Below are positions 27,135 to 37,015 of a stretch of 64,000 bases of DNA, piece after piece; position 1 is the stretch's first letter, and each line of letters starts with the position of its first letter. The stretch spans positions 322,936-386,935 of the forward strand of contig CAWCVR010000007.1 in the NCBI GenBank assembly GCA_963799105.1, read 5' to 3'. A program made the translations under genes and the position numbers. The notes beneath the pieces were generated by a model that saw only the letters and a list, made by a program, of their open reading frames with translations, was not told the DNA's origin and searched no databases. The DNA comes from CAWCVR01 sp963799105. Lineage in GTDB: Bacteria > Acidobacteriota > Terriglobia > Bryobacterales > Bryobacteraceae.

Positions 27135-27211
27135 GGGCGGTTAGCTCAGTTGGTTAGAGCGCCTGCCTTACAAGCAGGAGGTCCGCGGTTCGAGCCCGCG
27201 ACCGCCCACCA
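27135..27211 (+). tRNA. tRNA-Val (anticodon TAC), CCA encoded
   Basis: GGGCGGT pairs with ACCGCCC; the D arm TAGCTCAGTTGGTTAGAGC, anticodon stem CTGCC/GGCAG-type pairing around TTACAAG and T arm CGCGGTTCGAGCCCGCG are all regular. It ends ACCA. Confidence 0.94.
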
Positions 27212-27223
27212 TTCCCGCCGCCT

Positions 27224-30200
27224 CTACGACAGCAGCAGCTCCAGATCTTCACGCTTCAGGTCGCGGATCAGGCTGTTGTCCTCGCCCAGGATGGCATCGG
27301 CGAGCGCCCGCTTGGTCTTCTGCAACTCCAGCACCTTCTCTTCCACCGTGTCGCGGGCAATCAGCCGGTAGGCGAATACCGGCCGGGTCTGCCCGATGCG
27401 GTGCGCGCGGTCCACGGCCTGCGCTTCCACCGCCGGGTTCCACCACGGATCGAGCAGGAAGACGTATTCCGCCGCCGTCAGGTTCAGGCCCAGGCCGCCG
27501 GCCTTGAGGCTGATCAGAAAGAGGCCGCAGTCCGGGTCGTTCTGAAACGCCTCGACACGCGTCTGGCGGTCGCGGGTGGCGCCGTCCAGGTACTCGTAGC
27601 GGGCGCCGCCCGAATCCAGGCGGCGGCGCAGAATCGCCAGCAGGCTGGTGAACTGCGAAAACACCAGGGCCTTGTGGCCTTCCTCGCGCAATTCCGAAAG
27701 CTGGCTCAGCAGGGTGTCGATCTTGGCGCCCGGCTCGTCGACGCGTTTCGCGTCCAGCAGCCCTGGGTGGCAGGCGGCCTGCCGCAGCCGCAGCAGCGCC
27801 TCCAGCACGTGCATCTTCGAGCGGCCCATCCCCTGCTGATCCACCTTATGTAGCAGCACGGCGCGATAGTGTTTGCGCAGCTCGTCGTAGTGCTTCCGCT
27901 GCGGCGCCTTCGAGTTCGCAGAAGATGGTCTGCTCGGTTTTGGCCGGCAGTTCGCGGGCCACCTGCTGCTTGGTGCGGCGGAGGATGAAGGGGCGCAGCG
28001 CAGCCGCCAGCAGCCGCCGCGATTCCTCGCTGGGATTTCTGGCCAGGCCGCCGGCCATCTTCAGCACTTTCGCCTCGCCCAGCATGCCGGGGTTGAGAAA
28101 CTCGAACAGGCTCCACAACTCGCCCAGGTGATTCTCGACGGGCGTGCCGCTGAGCGCCAGGCGATGCCGGCCGCGCAGCAGCCGGACGGCCTTGGCCGAG
28201 GCCGTGGAGGCGTTCTTGACGGCCTGGGCTTCGTCCAGCACCACGTAGTCGAACTCCAGTTGGGACAGGCTGGGGGCATCGCGCAGCAGGGTTCCGTAAG
28301 TGGTCAGGACCATGTCGTAACCGGCGATCGCCCCCTCGTCACGCGCCACGCCGATGTGTTCCAGCACGCGCAGCCCTGGCGTGAAACGCGCGGCCTCCTC
28401 GCGCCAGTTGAACATCAGCGATTTCGGCGCCACCACCAGCGACGGCCCCTTGCCCTGCGGTGCGGCGCGTTTCGAGCAGGGCCAGCACCTGCGCGGTCTT
28501 GCCCACGCCCATGTCGTCGGCCAGGCAACCGCCGAAGCCGAATTCGCGCAGGAACTCCATCCAGCCCAGCCCTTCCCGCTGGTAGTCGCGCAGTTGCCCC
28601 ACGAAACCCGCCGGCTGCGGCGCGGCCTGGATGCCCTGGAAGCGGCGCATCTGCTCGCGCAGGCGGGCGAAAACCTCGTCCACGCGGACGTCCGGCTGGG
28701 CCGCCAGCAGGGCGTCCAGCAGGCCGGCCTGATTGCGGCGGAAGCGCAGATGGTCTTCCGCTTTGGCGCCCAGTCCGGCGAGGGGAGCGAAGCGTTCGAG
28801 CCATTCCTCGGGCAGCAATCCGAAGGTGCCATCCCCCAGAACCACCATGGAATCGCCGCGGCGCATGGCGGCCAACAACTGGGGCAGGGACGCGGTGGCG
28901 CCGCCGTAGTCCACTTCGCCGCGCAGTTCGAACCAGTCGATGCCGGAGCTCACCGAGACATGCGCCGCGCCGGGACTGCGGAAGGCTTTGCCTTCGGCCT
29001 CCACGTGCCAGGCGGCGCGGATCAGTTCCCGGACAACGCGCGGCAGTTGCTTCGCCGGGATCGGCCATGCGCCGTCGCGTTCGGGGCCCGGGCGGAGCCC
29101 CAGGTTGCGCAGCGTCTCCTCGGCGGCCCGCTCCGCCGCGGCGTCGCGCAACAGGTACGTGCGGTCTTCGGCGAACCAGATGCCGCGGCCCGCGGTGGGG
29201 CCTTCCACCCAGCCGCGGCCGTAGTCCAGCAGCAGCCGCGCCACGTGCTTCACCTCGCCGGCCGCGGTCTTCCGTTGACCAACCCGCAGGCCCAGGCGGG
29301 GCGGCGAGCGGCGCTCCTCGAATTGCAGGGGCGGGTCCAGATCCATGGGCGGAAGCGCGGCGCAGTTCAGCAGCCGTTCGAGCACGCGATCGCGCTCCCG
29401 GTCGGAAAAGCCGATCCGCCCGACATCCCGCAATTGCTCGACCCATGGAAAGGCGCCGCCGGGGTCGAAGCGCGCCAGCTTGCCGCGCGCCAGCAGAAAA
29501 CCGCCATCCACCAGCAATGCGGGTTCGCTCAAGGGCATGCGTTCCTCGCCGCGCGACAAGACGCCGGTGATGTTCCACTGGTCGCGGTCGTCCTGCCGCA
29601 ATTCCAGGCGCAGAGTCCAGGGTGCGGCGTCATCCCACTCCACAGGCTGGAGGTTCGCCGCGGCGCTCTCGCGGCTGTGCAGCCGTCCGGTGGCGCCCAT
29701 CCGCGGAAGCAGCGCGCAGGCCAGCCGGTGAGGGAGCGTCTTGCGGTTGGTGGCGTTCATCAAGGAGGAATAAAAAGAGTACGCGTAATACTCCTGCCCG
29801 CCCAGGATAGCGCCGGCGATGTCGGCGTCGGCCGCGTCCGGCAGCGCTCCAGCCTCTTCCGGCGTCAGCCTCATCTCCTTGAGAACCGACCAGTCGCCAT
29901 TCTTCTTCTGCGAGCGCGAAAACAGTTCCACGGCGATCCGGCCGGCGCTCTTGGAGGTGGCGATGTCGATGACATACCGGACCTCGGAGACGCGCCGCGG
30001 GAGACCGGCCCTTCCGTTCCGGACGCCGAGCTTCCGCTCGACGGCATCGAGATGCTCGACCCATCCGGGAATGCGCGGCAGCGGGGGCGGGGGCGGAACG
30101 CGGGGGCGATACGAGGGTGGGGAGAGGGAGAATCCGCCGTCTTCGTCTTCGTCCCCGTAGTCGTAGCCGTCAGCCGGAGACTCGTCCGTCACGTTCAGGA

Positions 30201-30510
30201 ATCTCATATTCAGCGCTTCGGCCGGCACGCCATGCGCGTCGCCGGCCAGAGCCATGGCCCAGATGTGCTTGCACGGCCCATGATCCTGAAAGTACGCGCA
30301 GTCGCACCAGACGCGCAGCGTGTCGTCGTCGAGGGTCATGCGAACGTCGTACGTGCGGCCGCCGATCACCTGGCCGTAGAGGTGGCGCGGGCCGGCATCC
30401 TTGATACGGACGGCGCCGGACCCGAACAACGCGGCGCCGCGATGCTGCAAAACGTCATCGAAACTGCCATCGAGCGCGCGGGCCAGGGACATGGATGGGA
30501 GAGTTCTCAT
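27224..30510 (-). pseudogene. SWIM zinc-finger SNF2-family helicase, broken by two single-base frameshifts
   Basis: Three consecutive minus-strand frames together make one protein of about 1090 residues. The first (from ATG 30510, or ATG 30492) has the SWIM motif CDCAYFQDHGPCKH and runs to helicase motif I (DDMGVGKT). Near 28465 the frame changes by one base, and the second frame has LVVAPKSLMFNW, LDEAQAVKN (motif II) and LSGTPVENHLGELWSL. Near 27908 an extra base in GGCGCCGCAGCGG shifts again to the third frame, with GHKALVFSQFTSLLAIL and AHRIGQTRPV (motif VI). Such proteins remodel DNA-protein complexes using ATP. Both breaks lie inside conserved motifs, so the gene is dead unless they are sequencing errors. 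It is divergent from alaC. Confidence 0.85.
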
Positions 30511-30562
30511 TGTAGCGGCCCGACGCCGCGCCGCGCACGCTGGATGGAGCCCACACACACGG

Positions 30563-30568
30563 TACAAT
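30563..30568 (+). promoter_or_regulatory. TACAAT -10 hexamer seven bases before alaC
   Basis: TACAAT is followed by GGGCACA and ATG 30576. An ATG at 30567 overlaps the hexamer and is less likely to be used. There is no Shine-Dalgarno motif, so a leaderless transcript is suggested. Confidence 0.5.
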
Positions 30569-30575
30569 GGGCACA

Positions 30576-31760
30576 ATGCCCGAAAATTCCGAAGAATTCT
30601 ACCGTATCAAAAAGCTGCCACCCTACGTCTTCGCGGTCATCAACGAAATGCGCGCCAAGGCACGGGCGGCACAAATCGACGTCATCGATCTCGGTATGGG
30701 GAATCCGGACGGCGCCACCCCGCGCGTGGTGGTCAACAAGCTGATCGAAGCATCGCGGAACGCGCGCAATCACCGGTATTCGCAGTCGCGCGGAATTCCC
30801 AAGCTGCGCGAGGAGATCGTCCACCGCTACCGGAACAATTACGGTGTGGAACTGGATGCCGACCGCGAGGCCATCGTCACCATCGGCGCCAAGGATGCGC
30901 TGGCCCACCTGTTGTTCGCCACCGTGGGGCCGGGCGACGTGGTGGTGTCTCCCAACCCCGCGTACCCCATCCATCAGTACGGCGTGATCATGGCCGAAGG
31001 CGACGCCCGCATGCTGCCCATGCCGGACGCAGCCACGTTCCTGAGCGGGCTGGAGGACCTCTACCGCACTGCCACGCGTAAGCCGAAGTTCCTGTTGATC
31101 TCGTTCCCGCACAACCCGACCACGACGTGCGTCGACCTCGACTTCTTCCGCGAAGTGGTCCGCCTGGCCAGCCAGCACGGCACCATGATCATCCACGATT
31201 TCGCCTACGCCGACCTGGGCTTCGACGGCTACAAGCCGCCCAGCATCCTGCAGGTGGAAGGCGCCAAGGACGTGGCCGTGGAGATCTTCTCCATGTCGAA
31301 AAGCTACAACATGGCTGGATGGCGGGTGGGGTTCTGCGTGGGCAACCCGCGCGTCATCGCGGCGCTGGCGCGCATCAAGAGCTACCTGGATTACGGCGTC
31401 TTCCAGCCGGTGCAGATCGCCGCGATTATCGCGTTGCGCGAATGCGAAGAGGATACGAAGAAGATCTGCGCCACGTACCAGAAGCGCCGCGACGTCCTGA
31501 TCCACGGCTTGAGCCATGCCGGGTGGCCGGTGGAGAAGCCGCGCGGAACGATGTTCGTGTGGGCGCCCATCCCGGAACGCTTCCGCGCCATGGGCTCGCT
31601 GGAGTTTTCGAAGCTGCTGCTCGAAAAAGCGCAGGTGGCCGTGTCCCCCGGGATCGGGTTCGGCCCCATGGGCGAAGGCCACGTGCGTTTCGCCCTGGTG
31701 GAGAACGATCACCGCATCCGCCAGGCAACCCGCGCGATCGGACAGTTCTTCAAGAGCTGA
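30576..31760 (+). CDS. alaC: alanine transaminase / glutamate-pyruvate aminotransferase
   Basis: A 394-residue PLP enzyme of aminotransferase class I/II with near-continuous similarity to E. coli AlaC: LPPYVF, MGNPDGATP, YSQSRGIPKLR, NPAYPIHQYG, FPHNPTTTCV, IHDFAYADLGFDGYKPPSI. The Schiff-base lysine lies in SMSKSYNMAGWRVGF. The C terminus carries SPGIGFGPMGEGHVRFALVEN. It converts pyruvate and glutamate to alanine and 2-oxoglutarate in the cytoplasm. Full length, no defects. The start at 30576 matches the family N terminus and the nearby -10 hexamer; it is divergent from the SNF2 pseudogene. Confidence 0.93.
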   Translation: MPENSEEFYRIKKLPPYVFAVINEMRAKARAAQIDVIDLGMGNPDGATPRVVVNKLIEASRNARNHRYSQSRGIPKLREEIVHRYRNNYGVELDADREAIVTIGAKDALAHLLFATVGPGDVVVSPNPAYPIHQYGVIMAEGDARMLPMPDAATFLSGLEDLYRTATRKPKFLLISFPHNPTTTCVDLDFFREVVRLASQHGTMIIHDFAYADLGFDGYKPPSILQVEGAKDVAVEIFSMSKSYNMAGWRVGFCVGNPRVIAALARIKSYLDYGVFQPVQIAAIIALRECEEDTKKICATYQKRRDVLIHGLSHAGWPVEKPRGTMFVWAPIPERFRAMGSLEFSKLLLEKAQVAVSPGIGFGPMGEGHVRFALVENDHRIRQATRAIGQFFKS

Positions 31761-31767
31761 CATCCGC

Positions 31768-32601
31768 TCAATGCGTCATGGCGTACACGACGTAGTTCAC
31801 GCCCAGGCGCATGGCCAGATCCGCCATGGCGGCGGGGTAGCGGGGGTTATCGGCCCATTCCCACGCGTCGCCGATATCGCTGTTGTAGGAGATAGCCACC
31901 AGGATGCGGCCGTGGGCGTCGGCGATGGCGCGCCAGTGCGCGCCCTTGCCGCCGTCCCAGGCGTTCTTCGATCCTTCGCGCAGGTGCGACCAACCGACCA
32001 CCTGCATGCGATCCTGCAAGTCGTAGACGGTGTGAAAAATGGGATCGTCGTCCGGCAGTTCCTTGATTTCGTATTCGGGGAACGCGGTGCGGATGCGCCT
32101 GGCGAATTCGTTCCACTCGGCGTTGCCGTGGAAATCGTCGGCCATGAAGAAGCCGCCGCGCAGGCAGTACTCGCGCAGCGCCTTGCCCTGCGATTCGGTG
32201 AGACCCCATTCGCCGGGCTGCACGGCGTAGAGCCAGGGCCAGTCGAAGGCGTCGCCCTCATCGAGGTTGACGACCTGTTCGACGGAGCGGACGTGGATGC
32301 GAGTGAGGCGGCGAAGGGCGAGCGAGAAGTGACGGTCGGCGCGCGGAAAATCCTGAGTCCACAGGGAGTTCCCCTGGTGCCAATCCCAATCGCGGCCGCG
32401 GTAGCCGTTGAGAGGTCCGGGAGGGAACATGAGGCGCGCGAAGGCCCACTCGGCTTTTTCCCGGTAATCGGGCGGGAGCGGGACATCGCCGATGCCGTAT
32501 TCGACGCCGGGGAATTGGCGGAACGGGCGCTGAAACGCGAACAGCGCGCCCAGAAAACCCAGGCCGCCCAGCATCCAACACAAGGCCCTTGGTGGGAACA
32601 T
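31768..32601 (-). CDS. DUF4159-family exported protein
   Basis: A 277-residue protein. ATG 32601 is preferred over GTG 32631 because AGAGAGGG lies directly upstream and it opens a hydrophobic segment (LCWMLGGLGFLGALFAF). The core matches the DUF4159 family: FARLMFPPG, WTQDFPRADRHFSLALRRLT, FDWPWLYAVQPGEWGLTE, LREYCLRGGFFMADDFHG, and a late DPIFHTVYDL. The family has a glutamine-amidotransferase-like fold and usually sits near ATPase/VWA genes, but its activity is not known. It converges with alaC, seven bases separating the stops. Confidence 0.8.
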   Translation of the reverse strand: MFPPRALCWMLGGLGFLGALFAFQRPFRQFPGVEYGIGDVPLPPDYREKAEWAFARLMFPPGPLNGYRGRDWDWHQGNSLWTQDFPRADRHFSLALRRLTRIHVRSVEQVVNLDEGDAFDWPWLYAVQPGEWGLTESQGKALREYCLRGGFFMADDFHGNAEWNEFARRIRTAFPEYEIKELPDDDPIFHTVYDLQDRMQVVGWSHLREGSKNAWDGGKGAHWRAIADAHGRILVAISYNSDIGDAWEWADNPRYPAAMADLAMRLGVNYVVYAMTH

Positions 32602-32667
32602 CCAGCCCTCTCTTGAAGGATAGGATATCACTGCCGCGAGTTTGGTAAACTGTAAGAGTCTGTCGGC

Positions 32668-32742
32668 GGCGCTATCGTCTAACGGTTAGGACGGAGCCCT
32701 CTCAAGGCTTAAATACGGGTTCGATTCCCGTTAGCGCTACCA
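32668..32742 (+). tRNA. tRNA-Glu (anticodon CTC), 3' end serves as an integration site
   Basis: The gene starts GGCGCTATCGTCTAACGG; the anticodon stem GAGCC/GGCTT encloses CTCTCAA; the T arm is ACGGGTTCGATTCCCGT and the end is TAGCGCT-A-CCA. The first acceptor pair is a G-T wobble. The last 24 bases are duplicated at 34562-34586, as expected for a tRNA used by a tyrosine recombinase. Confidence 0.88.
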
Positions 32743-32791
32743 ATTCCTCATAGACTTACGGGCAATGCGCTGTGACGCGCAACGCGCCAGC
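32719..32791 (+). repeat. att site and conserved arm, left copy
   Basis: The 25-bp core GTTCGATTCCCGTTAGCGCTACCAA (32719-32743) is identical to 34562-34586. The following 48 bases, with TTACGGGC and TGCGCTGTGACGCGCAACG, are about 80 percent identical between the two sites. Confidence 0.8.
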
Positions 32792-32899
32792 AGAGTCCCC
32801 CAAATTAACACCCAACTCGGATATTGGCACGAGCCGCTCCGACCCAGGTCGGGCGCGCCCGTTGCGCGGTAGCCCAGGCTTGGTAGAACGAGCCGCCTC

Positions 32900-33395
32900 G
32901 ACATCACGCCCCTTCATCTGAGCCGCGAGTGGACGCGGTTGCTGAGGTGCGGCGGCCACACGCGCAAGTCCAAGACGCCTCGCGCCATGAAGCCGAAGAC
33001 GGTCAGGAACATCGCTGGCATGGTGTCCTCTGCATTTGTGCGCGCGATCAAGTGGGGGCTGGCCACCACAAATCCTGTCACCCACAGCGACCTCCCAAAG
33101 GTGAGGAAGCGCATCGGAATGGCACTGCTCCCGTCCGAGCAGGATCGCCTGACCCAGTGTGCAACCGGCCCATGGTGCCTCCCGGTGTTCCTGGATGTGG
33201 CGGCAGCGACCGGTGCGCGGCGCGGAGAGGTCTTGGCTCTCCGATGGTCGGAACGTCAAAGGCATGGTCGTCTTAATTGATCGATCACTCTGCCAGACGA
33301 GGGACGGGCTGGTGTTCAAGAGCACCAAGACGGAGGAGCTTCGCAAGGTTGAGTTGCCCGCACACGCCCTTCGTCCGGCGTTCCAGAAGGCATAG
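32900..33395 (+). pseudogene. tyrosine recombinase (phage-type integrase) relic
   Basis: The frame from about 32900 reads DITPLHLSREWTRLL, then AMKPKTVRNIAGMVSSAF, AIKWGLATTNPVTHSDLP, and the catalytic-domain entry VAAATGARRGEVLALRWSE, which includes the active-site arginine. A one-base shift near 33258 moves the rest to another frame (LIDRSLCQTRDGLVFKSTKTEELRKVELP), and the gene stops at 33395 before the His-x-x-Arg and Tyr motifs. It starts about 160 bp from the tRNA-Glu att site, the usual integrase position. Confidence 0.82.
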
Positions 33396-33445
33396 AACAG
33401 CTACCTCTTGGTACCAGAACAGGAAATCAACTTGATGTGGTGCGA

Positions 33446-34141
33446 TTATGCGCGCTTGCGCCGCAGCCCGAGGAGCAGCAACCCGAACCCGGTCAGGACA
33501 GTTGGGTACGGTTCCGGGACCTTTTCGGAAAAGTGCTCCTGAATGGCGGAGATGGTGACTATGTCCGAACCGTTGGAAGGCGACTCCAGGTGAATTCGGG
33601 TTGTGACTGTCGCCACACTGACGTAGGGGGAAAAGTCGACGTGCGCCGAAGTGACGCTGAAACCATCGGGGCCGACTTGGGTGACCAGTGGCGTTCCCGC
33701 CGGATTGTTGGAGAAAGATTCCGTAACCATACCAAACCCCTGGCCCGTCGATTGGGTGTGAGAACCCGCCGTCGAAAGGCTGTAATCGTCAATGACGGCC
33801 GACCCACTTAGCGTGCCGATACTGTATGTAATAACGGCATCCAGCGTGTCGCCGGGGAACACCAGGAAACCGCCAACCGAGAAAATCAGGCCCGGATTGC
33901 TAACGCCGTCACCGGGATCTGGCACGACGGCTAACTCACTGGCGTCAGGCCCAGGGCCGCTGTCGAAGACCGCGCTGTAGGTGAAGTCATAGAACAGCTT
34001 GTCCCCGACCTGGCACGCGTTGGAAATGCCGTTGTAGTTGGCAATATATTGGTCAAATCCGACATTTCCGCAAAGCTGCGCGGCGGCTGCGCTACCAGCC
34101 AAAATCAACAGCGCCAATGAGATTAACATTATCCGCTTCAT
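33446..34141 (-). CDS. PEP-CTERM exported protein
   Basis: A 231-residue protein from ATG 34141 with a classic signal peptide (MKRIMLISLALLILAGSAAAA). The C terminus VPEPYPTVLTGFGLLLLGLRRKRA has the PEP-CTERM layout: VPEP, a hydrophobic segment, then a short basic tail, used by exosortase. The body is a beta-rich surface domain without a match I recognise. It lies between the duplicated att sites and so may be cargo of the integrated element. No exosortase gene is in this window. Confidence 0.82.
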   Translation of the reverse strand: MKRIMLISLALLILAGSAAAAQLCGNVGFDQYIANYNGISNACQVGDKLFYDFTYSAVFDSGPGPDASELAVVPDPGDGVSNPGLIFSVGGFLVFPGDTLDAVITYSIGTLSGSAVIDDYSLSTAGSHTQSTGQGFGMVTESFSNNPAGTPLVTQVGPDGFSVTSAHVDFSPYVSVATVTTRIHLESPSNGSDIVTISAIQEHFSEKVPEPYPTVLTGFGLLLLGLRRKRA

Positions 34142-34561
34142 TGGATTAGGTTCCTTCGACCCCATTAACCGACGATAGCAGTTTAAGCGTGCGGAGGTGG
34201 GTGAGTCAAGGTTATCAGTACCATTTTGCGGTCTGATGGGTCTGACGGGGCGTGAACGGGCGGCCTTTCTGCGTTTGAAGGCGCGCGTTGCGCCGGTGGC
34301 CACCACCGTCCGCGCGGCCTCGTCCGGCGCGCCCTGGCGGCCCCGTGGCGCAAACCCGCCGCGCCCCGGAGCAGGCGGCCGTCCCGGCCCAAATGGACGC
34401 GGTTTTCGGCAGTTCGACGCGCTTGTGTTTGAGGGCGCCGCCCCATGACCGCCCATGACGTCAGCCCCCGTGGCGGCATTCTGCGGATCGCGCCAAGACA
34501 AACACGTATGAAAACGCAAGACTTAGTGCAAACGCGGACAAACCCGGACGGCCTTTAGCGC
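34142..34561. other. non-coding right part of the integrated segment
   Basis: A GC-rich stretch between the PEP-CTERM start and the right att copy. Its long frames are arginine/proline-rich and look accidental. No gene supported. Confidence 0.4.
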
Positions 34562-34634
34562 GTTCGATTCCCGTTAGCGCTACCAAGTTTTCATAGAGTT
34601 ACGGGCTTTGCGCTGTGACGCGCAACGTTCCAGC
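34562..34634 (+). repeat. att site and conserved arm, right copy
   Basis: The same 25-bp tRNA-Glu 3' sequence as 32719-32743, followed by the same arm (TCATAGAGTTACGGGC, TGCGCTGTGACGCGCAACG). A second integrase remnant follows, so two related elements appear to have entered one behind the other. Confidence 0.8.
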
Positions 34635-34801
34635 CGAGTGGGCGAATTCCCCGAGACATGAGATAAGCACTAAACCCGGATGTTGGCAGTTGGTTCGCCA
34701 GAATTGGCCCGCGTTCGCGCACAGGTGCGCGGACGGCGCGACGGCACCGCCAATTGGTAGGACGGGCGCCAGGTTGCCGCCGACGAGGCGCCTGGTCGCG
34801 G

Positions 34802-35034
34802 CACTTGAGTCGGGCGCCGGGGACGAGGTAATCATGAGCATCGCCTGGCATGTCTCGCGCGCCATGATCTCGCGCTACTCCCACGTTCGGATGGAGGCGA
34901 AGCGGCGCGCCCTCGACGAGATCGCCGCGCGCCAGCGTAAAGCCGACGAGAAGCGGAAGGAAGAGGCGGCGCAGGAGCAGGCTGATGCGGTTCCTCAGCC
35001 GCCGGTTAGCTACCGATATTGCAGAGGGTTCTGA
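34802..35034 (+). pseudogene. C-terminal fragment of a second tyrosine recombinase
   Basis: The frame reads EVIMSIAWHVSRAMISRYSHVRMEAKRRALDEIAARQ and ends in a charged tail (RKADEKRKEEAAQEQ). The WHVSRAMISRYSH block is the end of the catalytic domain with the His and the tyrosine nucleophile region, and MEAKRRALDEI is a common tail of such integrases. The N-terminal and central parts are missing. Confidence 0.65.
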
Positions 35035-35201
35035 GCAAGGTGCCGGTCAGCCCTCATCTACATTTGATGCCTCCCGCATCTCGGCACCCTGCTTAATACC
35101 CTTTGCAGTAACACCCGTTGCAACCGTCGGCGGGTAAGTCGTCCAGCCTCTACACATCACCGCCACCAGCCCCACCCGCTACAATGGCATTCGGAGAGAC
35201 A

Positions 35202-36989
35202 ATGTCGAACTCACGCCGGCGATTCCTGAGCTATGCCTCCACCGCGCTGATGACTACGGCCGCGGCCTGCCGCAAGACCACGCCCGGCTCCGCATCTCCT
35301 CCACCCGGAGCCCCACCGGCCTTCGGCACCGCGCCGGACGTGGGCCCACCGGTTTCGCCCGTCAGTTTCGCGGAAGCGGAGAAACTCGTGCAGTTCGAGA
35401 TCGGCGCGGCGGACCGCCGGATGGCAGCCGGTAACTGGAGTAAGATGATGGCGCCGCTTTACGAGCGCCGCACGGGACCACGCAAGGTTCCCTTGCCTCC
35501 GTCCGTGGCACCCGCCTCGCGCTGGGACCCCGTGTTGCCGGTCCTGACAACCGATCGTTTCATCCGCACCGCGGAAGCACCGGGTCCCCTTCCCGCCTCC
35601 GATCCGGACATCGCGTTCGCTCCGCTTTCCCGGCTGTCCCGATGGATTGAAACCCGCCAGCTCACCTCCGAGCGGCTGACACGCCTCTATCTGGACCGGT
35701 TGGGGCGCTTCGACTCACGGCTGCGCTGCGTCATTACGCTGACGCCCGATCTGGCTCTGTCGCAAGCGCGGCAGGCCGATCGCGAGATCGCCGCTGGACG
35801 CTACCGCGGCCCGCTCCACGGCGTACCGTGGGGCGCCAAGGACCTGCTCGACACCTCCGGCATCCCCACCACCTATGGCGCTGAGCCATACCGCAACCGC
35901 GTGCCGGCGCAGGATGCCGCGGTGGTGAAGCGCCTGCACGATGCCGGAGCGGTCCTGGTTGCCAAGCTGAGCCTCGGCGCGCTGGCGCTTAACAACGTCT
36001 GGTACGGCGGCCAGACCATGAATCCGTGGCTCCCCGAGGAAGGCTCGTCCGGATCGAGTGCCGGTCCCGGCGCCGCCGTTGCCGCGGGCCTGGTTGGTTT
36101 TGCCATCGGCAGCGAGACCGAAGGCAGCATCGTCAGCCCTTCCATGCGCTGCGGCGTCACGGGATTGCGGCCCACCTTCGGCCGCGTGCCACGCACGGGC
36201 GCGATGACCCTCTGCTGGTCGCTCGACAAACTCGGACCCATGACCCGCGGCGTCGAGGACGCGTTCCTCGTCCTGCATGCCATTTCCGGCCCCGACCCGG
36301 GCGACATCTCGAGCGTACCCAGCCGCCTCGAGTTCGATGCCACGGCCTCCGCCGCCGGCCTGCGCGTCGGATACTTCCCGGCGTGGATGAAGGAAAGCCC
36401 CGCCACCGAGGTCGATCGCCATGCGCTCGATGTCGCGCGGAAGCTCGGCATGGTGCCCGTCGAGGTATCCCTACCCGACTGGCCTTACGACTCGCTCAAC
36501 CTGATCCTCTTCGCCGAGAGTGCCGCCGCGTTCGAGGATCTTACTCTCGCCGGCGGCCTGAGGGAACTCAAGGCCCAGGTTCCCGATGCCTGGCCCAACA
36601 TCTTTCGCCAGGCCCGCTTTCTCTCCGCGGTGGACTTCGTGCAGGCCGACCGCTTCCGCCGCAGAGTGGCCGAGGAAATGGCGCGCGTATTCGCCCAGGT
36701 GGATCTGCTGCTGGTCCCTTCGCTGCGCGATGAGACGCTGACCATCGCCAATTTCACCGGCCATCCCTCGCTGACTCTTCGTGCCGGCTTCGTGGAAGTT
36801 TCCGAGGCGCGCAGCGACTGGGCGCCGGACCCGGCGCATCCCCTGCCCCGGTTTTCGCCGCCGCGCCGCGTGCCCCACGGCATCACCCTGATCGGGCGCC
36901 TTTTCGACGAGGGCACCCTGGGATGCGCCGGGCTCGCCTTCGAGCGCACCCTGGACGTTGCCGGCGCACGCCCCGCGGGTTTCTCGTGA
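35202..36989 (+). CDS. Tat-exported amidase (amidase signature family)
   Basis: A 595-residue protein. ATG 35202 follows GGAGAG and opens a twin-arginine signal (SNSRRRFLSYAS) with a cysteine after TTAAA that could be a lipid-anchored Tat lipoprotein site. The catalytic region shows the Ser-cisSer-Lys triad context: the lysine in GVPWGAKDLLDTSGIPT, the glycine/serine-rich GSSGSSAGPGAAVAAGLVGFAIG, and the nucleophile segment ETEGSIVSPSMRCGVTGLRPT. Members hydrolyse amide bonds of many small molecules; the substrate is unknown. It differs from GatA by its export signal and by lack of gatB/gatC neighbours. It begins 167 bp after the second integrase relic. Confidence 0.85.
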   Translation: MSNSRRRFLSYASTALMTTAAACRKTTPGSASPPPGAPPAFGTAPDVGPPVSPVSFAEAEKLVQFEIGAADRRMAAGNWSKMMAPLYERRTGPRKVPLPPSVAPASRWDPVLPVLTTDRFIRTAEAPGPLPASDPDIAFAPLSRLSRWIETRQLTSERLTRLYLDRLGRFDSRLRCVITLTPDLALSQARQADREIAAGRYRGPLHGVPWGAKDLLDTSGIPTTYGAEPYRNRVPAQDAAVVKRLHDAGAVLVAKLSLGALALNNVWYGGQTMNPWLPEEGSSGSSAGPGAAVAAGLVGFAIGSETEGSIVSPSMRCGVTGLRPTFGRVPRTGAMTLCWSLDKLGPMTRGVEDAFLVLHAISGPDPGDISSVPSRLEFDATASAAGLRVGYFPAWMKESPATEVDRHALDVARKLGMVPVEVSLPDWPYDSLNLILFAESAAAFEDLTLAGGLRELKAQVPDAWPNIFRQARFLSAVDFVQADRFRRRVAEEMARVFAQVDLLLVPSLRDETLTIANFTGHPSLTLRAGFVEVSEARSDWAPDPAHPLPRFSPPRRVPHGITLIGRLFDEGTLGCAGLAFERTLDVAGARPAGFS

Positions 36990-37015
36990 GATCCCGCCCG
37001 GCCCATTGAACGGCA

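Noticed and set aside
28354..30744. 796-codon plus-strand frame opposite the SNF2 gene
   Set aside because: Antisense shadow; it spans the alaC promoter and start in the wrong frame and lacks domains.
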